From the NCBI GenBank assembly GCA_947628035.1, contig CANQYL010000001.1, forward strand, positions 1-64,000: 64,000 nucleotides of DNA, in the 5' to 3' direction. Positions 12,201-27,200 of the stretch are shown here, piece by piece; position 1 is the first letter of the stretch, and each line of letters starts with the position of its first letter. The notes below the pieces were generated by a model that saw nothing but the letters and a program-made list of their open reading frames with translations, ran no database searches and was not told where the DNA came from. The stretch is from an uncultured Akkermansia sp. (GTDB lineage Bacteria; Verrucomicrobiota; Verrucomicrobiia; Verrucomicrobiales; Akkermansiaceae). Position numbers and translations under genes: made by a program.

Positions 12201-15200
12201 CGTGGGGGGGCGGAACGTCGTGTTCAGCGATGTGGCGACAACGAACAAAGACATCACCTTCAGCGGCGAGCTGAGCGTGGGGAAGATGACCGTGAGCGCC
12301 GCGGGTTACAGCTTCACGGGCGCGGCGAGCGCGACTTTGACCGTGGGCGACACGTTGGAGCTGAAGAACGATACGAGCTTTGCGGGCAAAGGCACGGTGA
12401 CCCTGAGCGGCGACGTGGTGGGCACGGGCAATCTCGAGGTGGAGGGCGGAACCGTCACCTTCGAGACGAAGCTTAAGACGCACGCGTCCGGACAGACCGC
12501 TGGAGAAGGGTTTGACGGCACGCTCACCGTGAGCGGCGGTACAGCGACCTTGAGTGCAGGAGCGGATTTGGACGGCGTCACCGTGAGCGGCGGCAAGTTG
12601 GCAGTGAGCGGGGGAGAGGAACCGGACGCCACTTCCACCATCGACACGGTGACCCTGAGCAGCGGCTTGGTGGACATTGCGGATGCAAAGACCTTGGAGG
12701 TGATCAAGCTGCAAGGCGTAGAGACGTCATACGGCAGCGTCACGGGCGACGGAACCTTGAGACTGAAGGCCAACGAGAACGGAAGCTTCCTCGGAACCAT
12801 CAGCAGCGTGTTTGAGTATGCCGGGGTTAACGCCGCCACCGCTTACACCGTGCAGAAGTACGACGGCAGCAGTCTGACCGTCACCGGCGGCACGCTGACC
12901 ATCAACGATGCCCTCGTGGCGAAGGGAGCAGATGCGCCGAGCGTCACCGTGAACGGCGGAACGCTGAAGGTGTCGGGAACCATTGGAACCCTGAACGCGG
13001 GGACGGCAGGAACGATCGAAACCACCGGCGACCTGACGATTAACGCCATGGGAGCGGGAACGCTGAGCAGTTTGACGCTCGGCGGGAACCTGAAACTCGG
13101 CAACAGCGAGTTTAAGTTTGGCACAGTGACGCTCTCCCAGGCGACCACCTTGGGCATCACCTTGGCGGGGGATGGAAACAGCGGCACCAAGCTGGCGGTG
13201 AATTCGTTTGTCGGGCTTGATAGCAACACGCTGAGCATCACGATCGATTCGGACGTGCTGGCGGCGTTGGGCAAGCTGGCGACAGCCGAAAAGGACTACA
13301 AGGGCGAGTACGCGCTCTTCTCGGGGAGTGTGGTGAAAAATGACGGCACATGGCATCAGAACATTGTGGTGCAGTTAGCGGAAAATGTGACGCTGGAGGA
13401 TCGGTACACCCTCGTGCTGGACGACAAGGGCGATCTCGTGTACGCGAGGGACAACGGGGCGTTGACCTTGGATGGCGGCGGTCAAACAGGGGATCAGAGC
13501 TTCGGCTGGAATACGAGCAGCAAGGTTTGGGATCTGTCGAACGAAACCAAGACGGCTTTCCAAGATAAGACAGACGAAGTCATCTTCACGGATGCCAATG
13601 GAGGCACGAATACGGTGACCGTGGCAGCGGACGGCGTGGCGGCGAAGAGCATGACCGTGACGGACGGCACGTGGGAGTTTGGTGGCGAGAGCATCACTGT
13701 GAGCGGGACTCTCACGCTGAACGGCGGGGCGACAACCTTCACGGGGACGGTGTCGGCTGGCTCATTGAGCATGTCCGGCGGAACCCTGACGGTCGGAAAG
13801 ACGGGAGAAACGTCCGGCAGTCTGACCGTAGAGCAAGCATTGAGCGGCGTCTCCCTGACCCTGGACGGTGGCAAGCTGACCGCGAAGGGTACGGTGAATG
13901 TGAAACTGGATGGAAACGGCGGTACGTTGAACGGCAGCAGTGAAGGACCTGGTGATGTCCTGACTGCGGACTTGAGCGGCACGGGCAATCTGACGGCGGA
14001 GGGAACGTTGACCTTGAAAGGCGAGACAGGGGGAACGTTGACATTGTCGGATGGCGCGAAAGTGACGGGTGATTCGATGGATGGCGTGAGCGTGAAGGGC
14101 GTGAACGGCAGCGGAGGTGCGGAAGGAGCCCTGAACGGAAAACTGACTATCACCGGCGAAGGCGGAAGCTACTCGGGAATAGTAAACGGTCTGACCATCA
14201 CCGTCGGCGGTGAGGGTAAGGAAGGAGCCCCGTTGACGGCGAGTCAGACCTTCTCGGGAACCATGGTCGGCATTGAGGATGCCACCGTGAAGTCGGGCAG
14301 CACGCTGACTTTGAGCGGAACGGGTGAGGATGTGGACACCGGTGTAGAGGTGACTAAGGCGGCGGTGGAGGGCACCCTGAAGATGGCGGGAGGCAGCGTG
14401 ATGGATTTGAGCGGCGGCGGTTCGCTTACCCTGACGGGCACGGGGACGGTGACCGTGAAAGGGGCGAGTCCGGAGGGGACGAACAGCATCGGCAGCGTTG
14501 TGTTCGAGGGGACTGGCGAGCTGTCGTTGACCGGCGATTTGACGACGAATGATTTGCAGGGCACGACCGGCAGCGTGAGCGGCACGGGCAAGCTCGTGCT
14601 GGAGACGAATGCAAAGGGCTCCTTTGGGGGCAGTGTGGGGACCGAGTTGGAATTCAAGGGTGGTGAGCAAGGCTTCGAGCTGACCACCTTCGGCGGCTCG
14701 ACGCTGACCGTGACGAGCGGTGACTTGACCATCAAAAATGCGCTCAGCGCGGAGGTGACCGTCGCCACGGACGGAACCCTGACCCTCACCGGCGGCGGCA
14801 CGATTTCGAGCTTGAGCGGCACGGGCAGCCTCGTGCTGGGAAGTGCGAACAACCGTATCGATGCGCAGACGGGCGGCTTGGAAGGCTTGACCCTGAACGG
14901 CGGGACGTTGACTCTGAAAGAAGGTGCGTACGACTTCGGCACGCTGAACATCGCCGCGGCGACGGATTTGAAGATTGCAGCGGGAGGGAGCAACACGCTC
15001 ACGGCGATCACGATCGACAGCTTTGGCTCGTCCGCCGCGAAACTGACCCTGAAGATCGGAAGCGAAGACGCGGGCATCTTGGCTGCTTTGAAGGCGGACG
15101 AGGACAAGAAGATTCAGGTGTTCACGGGCGCAGGTATCACGGATGGTTGGCAGAGCCACGTCGAACTGGATCACAGCGGACTCGGCTTGACCGGGCGCGA

Positions 15201-18200
15201 GAGTTTGTACCTGGATGAAAACGGCTATCTGGTGTACCAGGATATTCAGGGAACGCTTCAGTGGTACGGCACGGGTAGCGGAACGGCAGGGGTCTGGGAA
15301 GCCGAAAACGGCGATGAGCAGGATTGGAAGATCTCCGGCGTGGGCGAGACCCTCAATACGGCGTTTAAGAGCGGCGATAGTGTTGAGTTCGGCAGCGACG
15401 GAGGCAGCAACAAGACCGTTACGCTGTCCGGCGCCATCAGCGTGACGGACATGACCGTGAGTGCGCAGGGTTACAGCTTCCAGGTGGATGCGTCTGATGA
15501 CGCTGATGGCCTGGCTGACAGCCTGACGGTGACGGGAACGCTCGACCTGCAGGAGGCGGCGAGCTTCAACGGCACGGTGGAATTCCAGAGCACCGTGAAG
15601 GGCGATGGGGGCTTGACCGTGGCGGGCGGAACGGTGACGTTCAAGAGCGCGCTGAATAAGGGAACAAAAGGTGATGGTTCGGATGGCTTCGATGGCACGT
15701 TGACCGTGAGCGGAGGGACGGCGATTTTGGAGAATGGCGGCGATGTCACGGGCGTCGTGGTGAACGGCGTTGAGCTGCAGATCGGCAGTGCTCAGACCCT
15801 GACGACGGGGAGCTTGAGCGGGACGGCATCGTCTGCGAAGATCACGGGCGGCACGCTGGTGTTGAACGATACGACCGGCGGGAGCTTCAGCGGTGAGGTG
15901 GACTCGAAGTTCACGTACAACGGCACGGGAGAAAAGAACACAGGCTACACCCTGAGCGGCAAGGTGAGCGATAACACGATCACCGTCAGCTCCGGACACC
16001 TGAGCATCACGGGTGCGAATGGTGACGGAGAAGGCAGCACTCTGACCTTCAGCGGGAGCAATCTGGACGTGAAGAGCGATGCGACCTTAACGCTGGGCGG
16101 CGGAGCTGATGTGACGAAAGTGACGGATGTCACCATCAGTGGGGATATCACGCTGAGCGGCAACCTTGATTTGGCAGGAACGACGAGCAACAAGATCAAC
16201 GGGAAGGCGACGTTGAACAGCGGTATGCTGAGCTTCACCGGCAGCGGTGCGGCGATACAGGAACAGCTGAGCATCGCAGACGGAGCGAGCGTGAGTTGGC
16301 TGACAACGGACACGCTGAGCGTCGGAAGCTTGGCGGGGGCGGCGAAGAGTTTTGGAACGAATGAACATAGTTTGACCCTGACCGGCGGGCAGGGAGGAGC
16401 TTCACAAAGCGACTTCGGCGGGTCGGTGACCCTGAAGAGCTTGACCGTGAGCGGTGGGACGCATGAGCTGAAAGGAGGTTTCTCCGGCGAGGTCGTGATG
16501 AGCGGCAGTAAAGGAACGAGCCTCACCTTGGGAGACACTGCGGCTACGAACAACACCGTAAGTGGAGTCTCGTTGGGTGAGAATAACACCCTGACCGTGA
16601 AGGGCACGGGAACGAACACCGTGGGAAGCTTGATCGGCGAGGGTACGTTGGATGCCCAGAGCGATGTCACGCTGAGTACGGGCAAGGAGGACGACACCTT
16701 CACCGGCACGTTGAATATCGAGACGGGCAAGACCGTGACGGGAAGCGGTGCGCTGAGTTTGGGCGCCCTGACCGGTGATGGCGACCTGAAGCTGGATAGC
16801 AAGAACACCACCCTGACCCTGACCACAGGGACGAGCAATTACGGCGGTACGCTGAGCGTGACCGGTGACAGCGGTACGGCCGCAAGCCTGACCGTGAGCG
16901 GCGGCAGCCACACCTTCTCGAAGGGGCAGACGCTCGGCACGGTGACCCTGAGCAGTGGCAATCTGACTCTGGCGGACGGCACGATGGCATCTCTCGCGGG
17001 CGGCAGCTCGGACAGAGGCGGAAACCTGACGATCACCGGCGCGTTGGAGGTAACGAGCGTGAGCGGCAAGCTGGGGACGCTCGCCCTGGGTGCGAACAAG
17101 CTGACCTTGAACGGCGGCACCTTGGATGTGAGCGGCATCACCGTGAGCAGCGGCGGGTCGTTGGCGATTCATGTGGGTGACACGGGTGGCGTCCACTTCG
17201 CAGCAGGCATGGCAAGCAGCTTCACGCTGGCAAGTGAGTTGACCGTCCATCTGTCGTACACGGATGTACAGAGTTACATCACGGAAGGCAAGGGCTACAA
17301 TTTGTTTGAAAACAGCACGGCGCTTTCGGGCGACGGCTGGAACAACCTGAAGTTCGTTATCGACAACGGCGGAAGCTACACTGCCAGGCTGGACACGCAG
17401 ACCGGGCAGATCGTCTTCGAGTCGGATACGAGCGAAGCGCTTGTATGGAACGGCAGTGACGATCAGAACAACATCACGTGGAACGCGAAGTTGACCGATG
17501 GAACGACGGCCGGTTGGGAGACGAATGCCGCTGACTTCAGCAAGGATCAGGACGTGGAGTTCCACGGCAGCGGTACGGGGGCAGTGACCGTGACGCTGAA
17601 CGACAACATCGAGACGAAGAATTTGGAAATCGGCGAGACGGGAGGGAACAACCCGACGCAGTACAGCTTTGAGGGAACGGACAAAACTCTCACCGTAAAC
17701 GAAACCCTCACGTTGAATGATGGCACCACCTTCAATGTGGAAACCACGGTGAAGGGGGCGGTGAAAGGCGCGGGGAGCATGACCGTGGGCGGGAAGGTGA
17801 CGCTGCAGAGCGATCTTGGCTCGGATTACACCGGTGGAATTACCTTGGGAGCGAATGGCGAATTGGTGTTGAGCGATGGAACCAACAGCCTGGGAGGAGG
17901 CTTGGTGGCGGCAGGAGGGGCGTTGAGCGGCAACCTGACGGGCACCGAGTTGAGCGGCACGGGTGCCTTGACCCTGAAGGGAGGCAGCCAGACCCTGTCC
18001 GGCAGCACCAGCGGCGTGGTGACCCTGGAGGGCACCGACAGCCTGACGGGCAGCAGTCTGACCGTGGGAGGCTTGGAGAGTGGAGATGGGACGATGAGCG
18101 TGGGCGGCAGCATCACGATCGATGTCGCTGATTTGGACACGACGGAGCACCAATTTAAGGGAACCATCGGGAGCGACTTGGCTCTCACGATGACGGACGG

Positions 18201-21200
18201 CAAGCAGGCGTTCACGCAGAGCGGGACGTTCACGAGCGTGGCAATGAACGGCGGCGAGTTGAGTTTGGCGGGAGGCAGCACGATCACCGCGCTGAGCGGC
18301 AGCAGCGGCACGCTGAAGAGTGATGGGACGATCACCGTGAATGGCGGAAGCTACGGAGGCACATTGACGGTCGGCGGTTTGACGCTGGGCGGCGACCTTA
18401 CGTACAGCGGGACGAGCGAATCGGTGGGTGCGCTGAATGTGGCAGCGCACAACCTGACGCTGGATGGCGATAGCTCTGCCCTGACGGTGACGGATCTGAC
18501 GGGAACGGGCAGCATCAAGGCAGGTACAGAGGCGGGCGGCAAGCTCACGCTGGACACCACCACGTCCAACCCGACATCGGGAGAATTTGAAGGAAGCATT
18601 GAAACGGCGTTCGATTTCAAGGGCGGGTCGAACGGCTTCACCGTTGGAACCTACAGCGGAAGCGAGCTGACCGTGACGAGCGGTAGTCTGGTGGTGCAGA
18701 ACGCGCTGAGCGCGGCGGACGGAGTGGATGTCACCATCACGGCGGGAAGTCTGACGCTCGAGAAGGGCGGCACCGTGAAGAGCTTGAACTCGGCAGAGGG
18801 TTCGCTCGTGGCGGGCGAAACCCTGACGCTGAAGGGGACGACGAGCGTGAAGAGCCTCAGCATCTTCGGCACGGGGACAGATGAAGTTCACGCCACGTTG
18901 ACCCTGAACATCGGGGACATTGAAACCGACACCTTCATCGTGGTGGATGCCTTCACGATTGAGGAGAATCAGGAACTCGTGCTGAAGGGCGCGGGTAAGC
19001 TCAAGGTGGCGGGAACCAAGGAGTCCGATGACGAGGATAAGCACCAAGCCAACATCATCGTGAAGGGCACGCTGACCCTGACGGATGTTGGGATGCTGAG
19101 CGACAACTTGAATCTGCACGCGTACAAAGACACTGATGGCACGGTGGGGAGTCTGAGTTTGTTGTTTGGGGAGACAGGGAAGACATACAAGCTGAGCGAG
19201 GTTCTGGGCAAAGGAAGCCAATGGGACGGTGACATCAAGCTGTCCTTGGGTACCTTTGTGTACGACGACGATATGAAGGCGGACGCGTCGTTCATCATGG
19301 ATGGCGCCGAGCTGCAGTTGGCCAACAATAAAGAGGTGACAGGCGGGCTGAAACTGAGCAAAAACAGCACCGTCCAGGTGGCTACGGGTAACACCGCGAC
19401 CGTCACCGATGTGTCTTCCCACGCTTCCAGTGGCAACCATACCCTGACGCTGAGCGGCGAAGCTGATGCCGCGACTGCGGGCACGCTGAACCTGAAGGGT
19501 GAATTGAAAGGACTGAATGGCTTGGATGCCGGCGGCGGAAAGATCGTGGTCGGCGGCGCGGCTACGGATAGTCTCACGCTGGTGAACGGCTTCACCTTCA
19601 AGGGGAATGTCGATTTGGCGACGGGTACGGAGGTCACGGTGTCGGGCAGCGCGCCCATCACCGTGAAGGTTGACAGCACGAATGCGGAGAAAACTCTGAC
19701 GCTGGGGGTGACGTTGGATTACAACCAGAAGGAAATGTTGACACCCGAATCGGGGAAGGTCGTCTTTGACATAACGGAGGGGACGGTGAAGTTGGGTGCG
19801 AAGCAAATCCTGGCGGGCTTGAGTGGGAGTGGCGGCAGCATCACATCGAGCGACACCACAACGCAGGAACTGGCGCTGGTCGGAAGCGGGTCAAAGAAGT
19901 GGAGCGGCAACATCGGTGAGAGGGTGAACCTCACTGTTCGCGACATAACAGGTGATTTTGAACAGACCATCGGCAGCTTCGGCACAGACGCGGGCACGAA
20001 CGGCAGCATCACTGTGGAATCAGGTACCCTGAAGATCACCGGCGACATGTACACCAGCGGTCTGACCTTGGGTACGTCCAGCGGAGGGACGGGCAGTTTG
20101 ACCTTGGAAGGAACAAATAAGACGTACCGTGTGGGCGGTGATATCAAGCTACTGGGAAGTGACGCCGGGTTGACCTTGGGTAGCGGCGTTACGCTGACAC
20201 TGACAGGGAGCTTCACGAGCGAAGGTGGTGCGTTGAGCGGGGGCGGTACATTGAAGTACAGCGGGGCAACGGAGGGCGACACCTACAAAGATTTCGCGGT
20301 GGATCTGAAGGATGGCATCACGCTGGATGTGGAGAGAGGAAACCTCGAGTTCAAGGGGAATACCGACGGAAACGCCAAGTTTGTGGTCGGCAAGGAGGGC
20401 GAAACGGCTGCCAAGCTGAAGATTCACTCCACCGTGGCGGATGCCGCCAACAGTGAAGGTCTGTCGGATTTGGATGAGTCCCTGCGGAATAAGACACGCA
20501 AGGTGGGGAGTGTGGAGTTGAAGGGCGGCGAACTCGTGCTGAGCGTGGATGGGACCAACGTGGAGAACGTCTATCTCGCCCATCTGAGCTTTAACGACAC
20601 TGCGGATGACGAAACGTCCGGCGGAACCATCACCGTGGAGAGCGGGAACCTGATCCTCGGCGGACTCAACGGCAGCACGAAGGATTCGATTGATGCGAAG
20701 GGCGGCACCATCACCCTCGTGGGTGGCACGGGCGGTGAAGATGACTACGCCGGCACGCTGAGCGGCGAGGTGAAATTCCAAGGTTCGACGACCAGTAAGC
20801 AGATCTTGTCGGGCAACGTGACGGGCAATCTGTCGGTCTCGGGCGGTGAGTTGACGCTGAGTGGGGAGCATGGGGATATCACCCTTGATAGCGCGGCCGT
20901 GACGGGCGGCAGCCTTGTGGTGAATAAGGGGACGATTACGAAACTGGCGGGCGATAGCAGCTCGGCAGGCACGCTGAGCGTGACGGGAGCCGTCGCTGTG
21001 AGTACGGTGGATGGCACCTTCAACACCGGCGTGATCAACGTTGGAGAAAACGGCGTGCTGACGCTGGGAGGTAACGCGAGCATTAAGGCGTTGACCGGTA
21101 CGGCTACAAGCGGCAGCATTGCGAGCGGCAAGATGGAAGGTGAGCAGACCCAGGCCATCACGCTCACTCTGGCGGGCGACAGCACGGGGAAGGCGAACTA

Positions 21201-24200
21201 TGCGGGCAGTGTGGACGAGTACGTGGACATTAAGATGATCGGCTCGTCCACCACCATGTCGCAGGAGCTGAGCGGCGAGGTGAAGGGCAATGTGACCGTG
21301 AATAACGGCACGCTGACCCTGAATGGGACGTACGGTGAGACTTCAGGCAAGGAAATTAAGATCGAAGTCTCCACCAGTACTCCGACCGACGCGACTCTCG
21401 TGCTGGGCGGGACAGGTGATCATACGGTGAATAGCACGGTGACATTCACGAGCGGTACGCTGGAGATTGGCAGTAATGCGAACGTCACGCTGAAGACCTT
21501 GAACCTCGGCTCGAGCGGCGGTACCAGCACGCGGGATCTCACCGTGAACGGCAAGCTCACGCTGGAGAATGCGATTAGCAACGGCAGCCTGCACAAGCTG
21601 AGCTTGGGTAACAATGCCACGATGGACATGAAGAACAGCGCCCTGACGCTGGATACGCTGGCGTGGACGGGTTCGGCGACGTTGGATCTCGACTTGGACG
21701 CCAGTCTCAGTGGCAGTAACGGCGCGAAGATCACTCTGAGTGCGCTGTCGGCAGGGAGCGACAAACTGACGATTTCTCTGAACTGGGGTGATATCAAGGC
21801 AGCCGTGGAAAGAGGAGTCGGCAGTGAGGATGGAATTAAGTATCAACTCTTCAGTTTCGCCGGCAGCAGTCTGACTGAATTCTCTGAAAATCAGCAGAAG
21901 CTGTTCAATGTTGACCTCGGCAGTGACGCCGGGGCGTGGAGTGCATCCATCGACAAGGATGGTTACATCGTCTTCAAGCAGGCGGAAGGGGTGAAGATTT
22001 GGGAGGGAGCCGACGATCTGAATTGGACCAACGGAGGGAGTGGCTGGAAATTGGTGGGTGGCGACACTGCTGTCCAATTCGTCGAGAATGACGAGGCCAT
22101 TCTCGCCGGGACAAAGACAGAAATGCCCATTAACGTGACGGTGACGGCAACGGAGGGTGACAACGATCTGGACGTCAAGAAGGTGACGATTCAGACGGGC
22201 GACTACGCCTTCAGCGGAGGCAAACTGGCGATTGCCGAGGGGCTTTCCATCACCACCGCGTCCGGTTCGAAGCTGAGTTTCGGGAATGAGACCGTCATTG
22301 ACGGAACGGTGGGCAGCACGAGCGGGAACAGCGTACTGAGCGCGGGCTCCGGCGGCAAGCTGACGCTGGAGGATGGGCTGGGGAGCAACACCTTTAGCGG
22401 CAGTTTGGAGCTGGCGGGAGGCGAGATCGTGCTGAACGGGGAGACGAACGGCGGGAAGCTCGAGATGGGCGCAGACGGCGGCACGTTGACGGTGACGAGT
22501 GCAACGGGCAGGTTCGATGGAGCGGTCTCGGACGGTGGGTCCGGGGGCGACCTGAAGATGGGGGCGGGAGACGGCACGGTGGCGCTGAGCGGCACGATGA
22601 CGGGTGCGATCGATTGGAATGGGAGCACTAGCAACGGGAGTAACAAGGAGACTCTGGAGGTTGGACAGAAGAATCAAACTGGAGATTTGGCTGACCTGAG
22701 CGTGGGCGGTCTGCGCGGCGGGTACAAGGGCGACAGCTCCTCCTCGGGCACAAATCCCCAGCGCGGCAGCGTGACGAGTGAGGACGGACACGACCTGACC
22801 ATCACGGGGAATGATGCAAAGAACACCTTTGATGGGAAGGTGAGCTTAGTGGGCAGCCTGACCATCGGTACTAGCGCCGATGGAGTATCGAGTCCGGCGC
22901 AGCAGACCTTTACGGGCGAGACGACCCTGAGTGACGTTACCGTGAACGCGGGCAGCACGCTCACGCTGAATGGGACGACGACGGCGTTGACCGGCAAGCT
23001 GGACGGCGACGGTACCTTGAGCCTCGGGACGAGTTTGACGCTGGGTGACGCGAACCACAGTGCGCAAGGGATCGGCACGCTCAGCATGGGCACAACCGGC
23101 AAGTTGAGTCTGGGTCAGAACACCACCCTGACCGTGGGCAACCTGACCGGGGGTACGGGAAGTAGCATCAACGCGGCGACCTCGGCTACGGGCAACAAGC
23201 TCGTGCTGAACTACGCGGGTGGAGTGCCCGGCACGTACGATGGGAGCATCGGCGTGGATCTGGAGTACAACAGCAGCAATGACTTCACGCTGGGCGGCAC
23301 GAACGCGGTGGGTGGCAAGCTCACCAAGAGCGGAACCGGCAAGCTGACCGTGAGCACGGATACGGCACTGGGCGAGGTGACGGTGAACGGGGGTGAGTTG
23401 GCGCTGGGAGCGGCGATGACTCTTGGCGTGACGAATGTGACCGGCGGAACGCTGACGCTGGGAGCGAATGCGACACTGGGTAACCTGACCGGCTCAGGCG
23501 ACAGCACCACGGTGACGGGGAAGAGTCTGACTCTCACTACGGCGAACTACACCGGCAAGTTGACGGCGACGGACCTGACTGTGAATGGCACGAGTACATT
23601 GAAGGACGCGACGTTGGAAGGCACGCTGACGGTGACGGGTACGCTGACCATCGACAATGCCGGCACGGTGGATGCGAAGGGTTTGGGCAACGGAGGAACC
23701 ATCACCGGCGGCAAGCTGACCCTGAGTGGGAGCAACGACATCACCTCCGGTGCGACGATCGGCAGTGAGCTGACGTACACGAGCACGGGCGCATCCAAGC
23801 TGACGGGTGCGGTGACGGGTGCGGTGACGGTGGATACTGCCACCGGCAGCTTGACGCTGGAGAGTGCGTTTGGTTCGACCGCGAAGGCAGCGAGTGCGAC
23901 CCTGAAGCAGGGCACGTTGGAGTTGACCGGGGGCGGCGAGCTCGAGCTGACGGCGAAGAATGGTGACGACGTTCCGGGCGGTACGCTGAAGGTGAGCGGA
24001 ACGCAGAGCGTGAAGCTGACGGAGCTGACGGGCAGTCTGACGGGGCTGACCCTGGCGAACGGATCGACCCTCGACCTGAGCGCGCTGACGGCGGCGGATT
24101 TGGGTGTGGTGAGCATCACGGAGGCAGATGGGGCGCAGAATGCGACCATCAAGGTGGGGATGACGAACGATGCCACCAAGACCCTGACGAAGTTGACGCT

Positions 24201-27200
24201 GGATAAGAATTCGCTGAGCGCCGGCAAACTGACGATTGATTTGACCGGCATCAACCTGAGCGACATCGGCGCTGATGGCAAGCAGTTGTTCGATGGAACA
24301 GAGTTCCTCGGCGTTTCCGGCTGGACGGACAAGATCGGTTGGCACACGGATAATCAGATTGAGGATCGTCACTACCTCGAGCTGGATAGCACGAGCGGCG
24401 TGCTGAAGTACATCGACGCGGGCAATAAGATCACGCTGGATGGAACGACGGGCGGTGGTACAACCTACAACTGGAACACCGAGACGGAAAACAAGATTTG
24501 GAGCGTCGGGCAGGCGGGGATGACCTCATTCAAGGGCGCGACGGATGAAGTCGTGTTCATCGATGAGCCGGCGGAAGGTGCCACTGCCAACACCGTGACC
24601 GTCGATAGCACGAGCGATGGCGGCGTGAAGGCGAAGAGCATGACCGTGGAGAGCGGTACGTGGACGTTTACGGGAGGTTCGGTGACGGTGGACGGAACCG
24701 GCACGTTGACCCTCGGAACGACGGGCGTAGGAGCGAAGAACGCGACCGTGACCTTTGAGTCGGCTCTGACTGTCGGCGGCGCGACCACGGTGAACACCGG
24801 CAGCTCGCTGACCCTGAAAGGTGCGAGCACGTTGAAGAGTCTGGCGGTCGAAGGCAGCGTGACGGTGTCCGGCACAACCACGTTGGAAAGTTTGACAGGC
24901 ACAGCAGGCACGGTGAAGGTGGACGGTGAAGCAGGCTCCTTGAGCGTGACGGGGGCGCTGGACGACTTCGGCGGCAGCCTGACGCTGAACGGCGGCGGCA
25001 AACTGACCGCAACGAGCACGACGGCGAAGGAAATCACCGTGACGAACGGCGGTACGCTGGACGGCGGTACGGGCTTGCAAGCCAAGCTCGATGCGAGCAG
25101 CACGGGTGACATCACGGCGCAGGGTACCTTGACCCTCGGCGGCACGACGTCGGGCGCGCTGAAGGTGGAGGGAACCGTGACGGGCAACAGTGCGGGTGAC
25201 TTGAGCGTTGCGGGAGTGCGAGATGGAACGAGCACCGGAACGTTGAAGGGAACGCTGACCGTGACCGACAACGATACGGGCAACAGCTTCAGCGGCACGG
25301 TGACGGATCTGGTCCTCACTGTGGGCAGCGAAACCGTCGAGGCACAGCAGAGCTTCACGGGGGCGACGGTGACCCTGACGAGCGCGGATGTGAAGAAGGG
25401 CAGCTTGACCCTCGGCGGAACGGAGTCGAGCACGATCACGGGCACGGCGAGCGTGGCAGGAGACAGCACGCTGACGCTGAGCGGCACGAGCAACACCATC
25501 ACGGGTGCGCTGAGCGGCGACGGGACGTTGGATGTGACGGGCGCGACCACGTTGACGGCGGGCGGCAGCATCGGCACGTTGAAGGTCGGTGCGGTAATCA
25601 CGCTGAACGGCGATTTGACCGTCACCACGATGGGTGGCGGCACGGGAAGCATCGCGGTGGCGGCGGACAAGACGCTCACGGTGAACGGCTGGACGGCGAG
25701 TCAGTCGTTGACCGGGCTCACGCTGAACGGCGGGGCGACCTTGGATTTGAGAGGAATGACGAGCGGCACGGCGGATATCGGAACCCTCACGGGGACGGGG
25801 CTGGAGGCGGATAAGAAGGCGACCGTGAAGATCAGCAATGTGTTTGAGGGGACCAACAACCTCGTGCTCGACATCGATGCACTGAGTGGGTTTTACAGCA
25901 ACAAGCTCCAGTTGGATGTGAGCGCGCTGAACCTGTCATCGAGCTCCTCAGCCAGCACATACACGCTCTTCAGCGGCGGCGACATCAGTGGTTTGCTGAA
26001 CAGCATTGAACTCACCGGGACGGCTGGATTCGGTTTGGACGAACACCACGTCCTGCGGTTAACGGCGGAGGGCGTGCTGGAGTACAACGTGAGCGACAGC
26101 ACACTCGTGTGGGACAAGGACGAGACGAAGGATCACACGTGGGAGGCGAGTGGCAGCCGGGATTGGAAGGGCGGCTTCACCTTCACGACCGGGACCGACA
26201 GCGCGAAGTTCGGGACGGAAGGCTTGGGTGATGCGAATACGGAGACCGTGACCCTGAGCGGCGAGGTGAAGGCGGCGAATGTGACAATTGAGTCTGAGGG
26301 CTACACCTTCGCGATGAACGGCGATGACGGCTCGCCCGACAGCTTGACCGTGAGCGGAGAGCTGAAGCTGGAGAAAGCTACGACCTTCAATGCGACCGTG
26401 AAGGTGGAAAGCTCGGGCAAGATGACCGGAAACGGGGACTTGACTCTCGGCATGGGCGGCAGCCTCACGGTTGGTACCGCGCTCAAGGCGACCAGCGAAG
26501 CAGACGGCGGAGCATACACGGGCACCATCACCCTGAATGGCGGCAAGTTGACTGCGGAAGGTGATGTGAAGGTTGGTACGGGCACGGGTGGCACGCTGCA
26601 CGGCAATGGCTCAGGTCTGACCGCGAGCTTGAGCGACAGCGGTGCGCTGACGGCGGAGGGAACGCTGAACCTGACGGGCACGACGACGGGAACGGTGAAC
26701 TTGGCGAACGGCGCGACCGTGAAGGGCGACGCGACGAGCGGCGTGACCGTGGCGGGCATCACCGGCGGCAGTACGGGTGATGGCACGGCGACGACGCTGG
26801 GCGGGACGATCACCGTCAGCGACGAGGCGACCACGGAGAGCCCGTACCAGTACGGGGGCAAGCTGGCTGAGGATCTGGAGCTGACGGTCAGCCAGGGCAA
26901 GCAAAGCCTTGAAGCGACCGGGCAGACGATGGCGAAAGTCACGGTGGGAACCAGCGGCGAGCTGACCCTGGCGAGCGGCACAACGGTGTCGGGTGAGGTG
27001 AACGTGGGCGGCACGCTCACATGGACCGGCACCCTGACGGCGGGGTCGTTGACGGGTGAGGCAACGGCTCTCGGTGGTAAGGATGTGTCCCTAGTGTTGT
27101 CGGGCAGCGGCAGCAGCTACGGCGGCACGCTTACCCTGAGCGGCTTGACCGTGAGCGGTACGCATACGCTGAAGGAGGGCTCCGTGGGGGCTCTGACTGT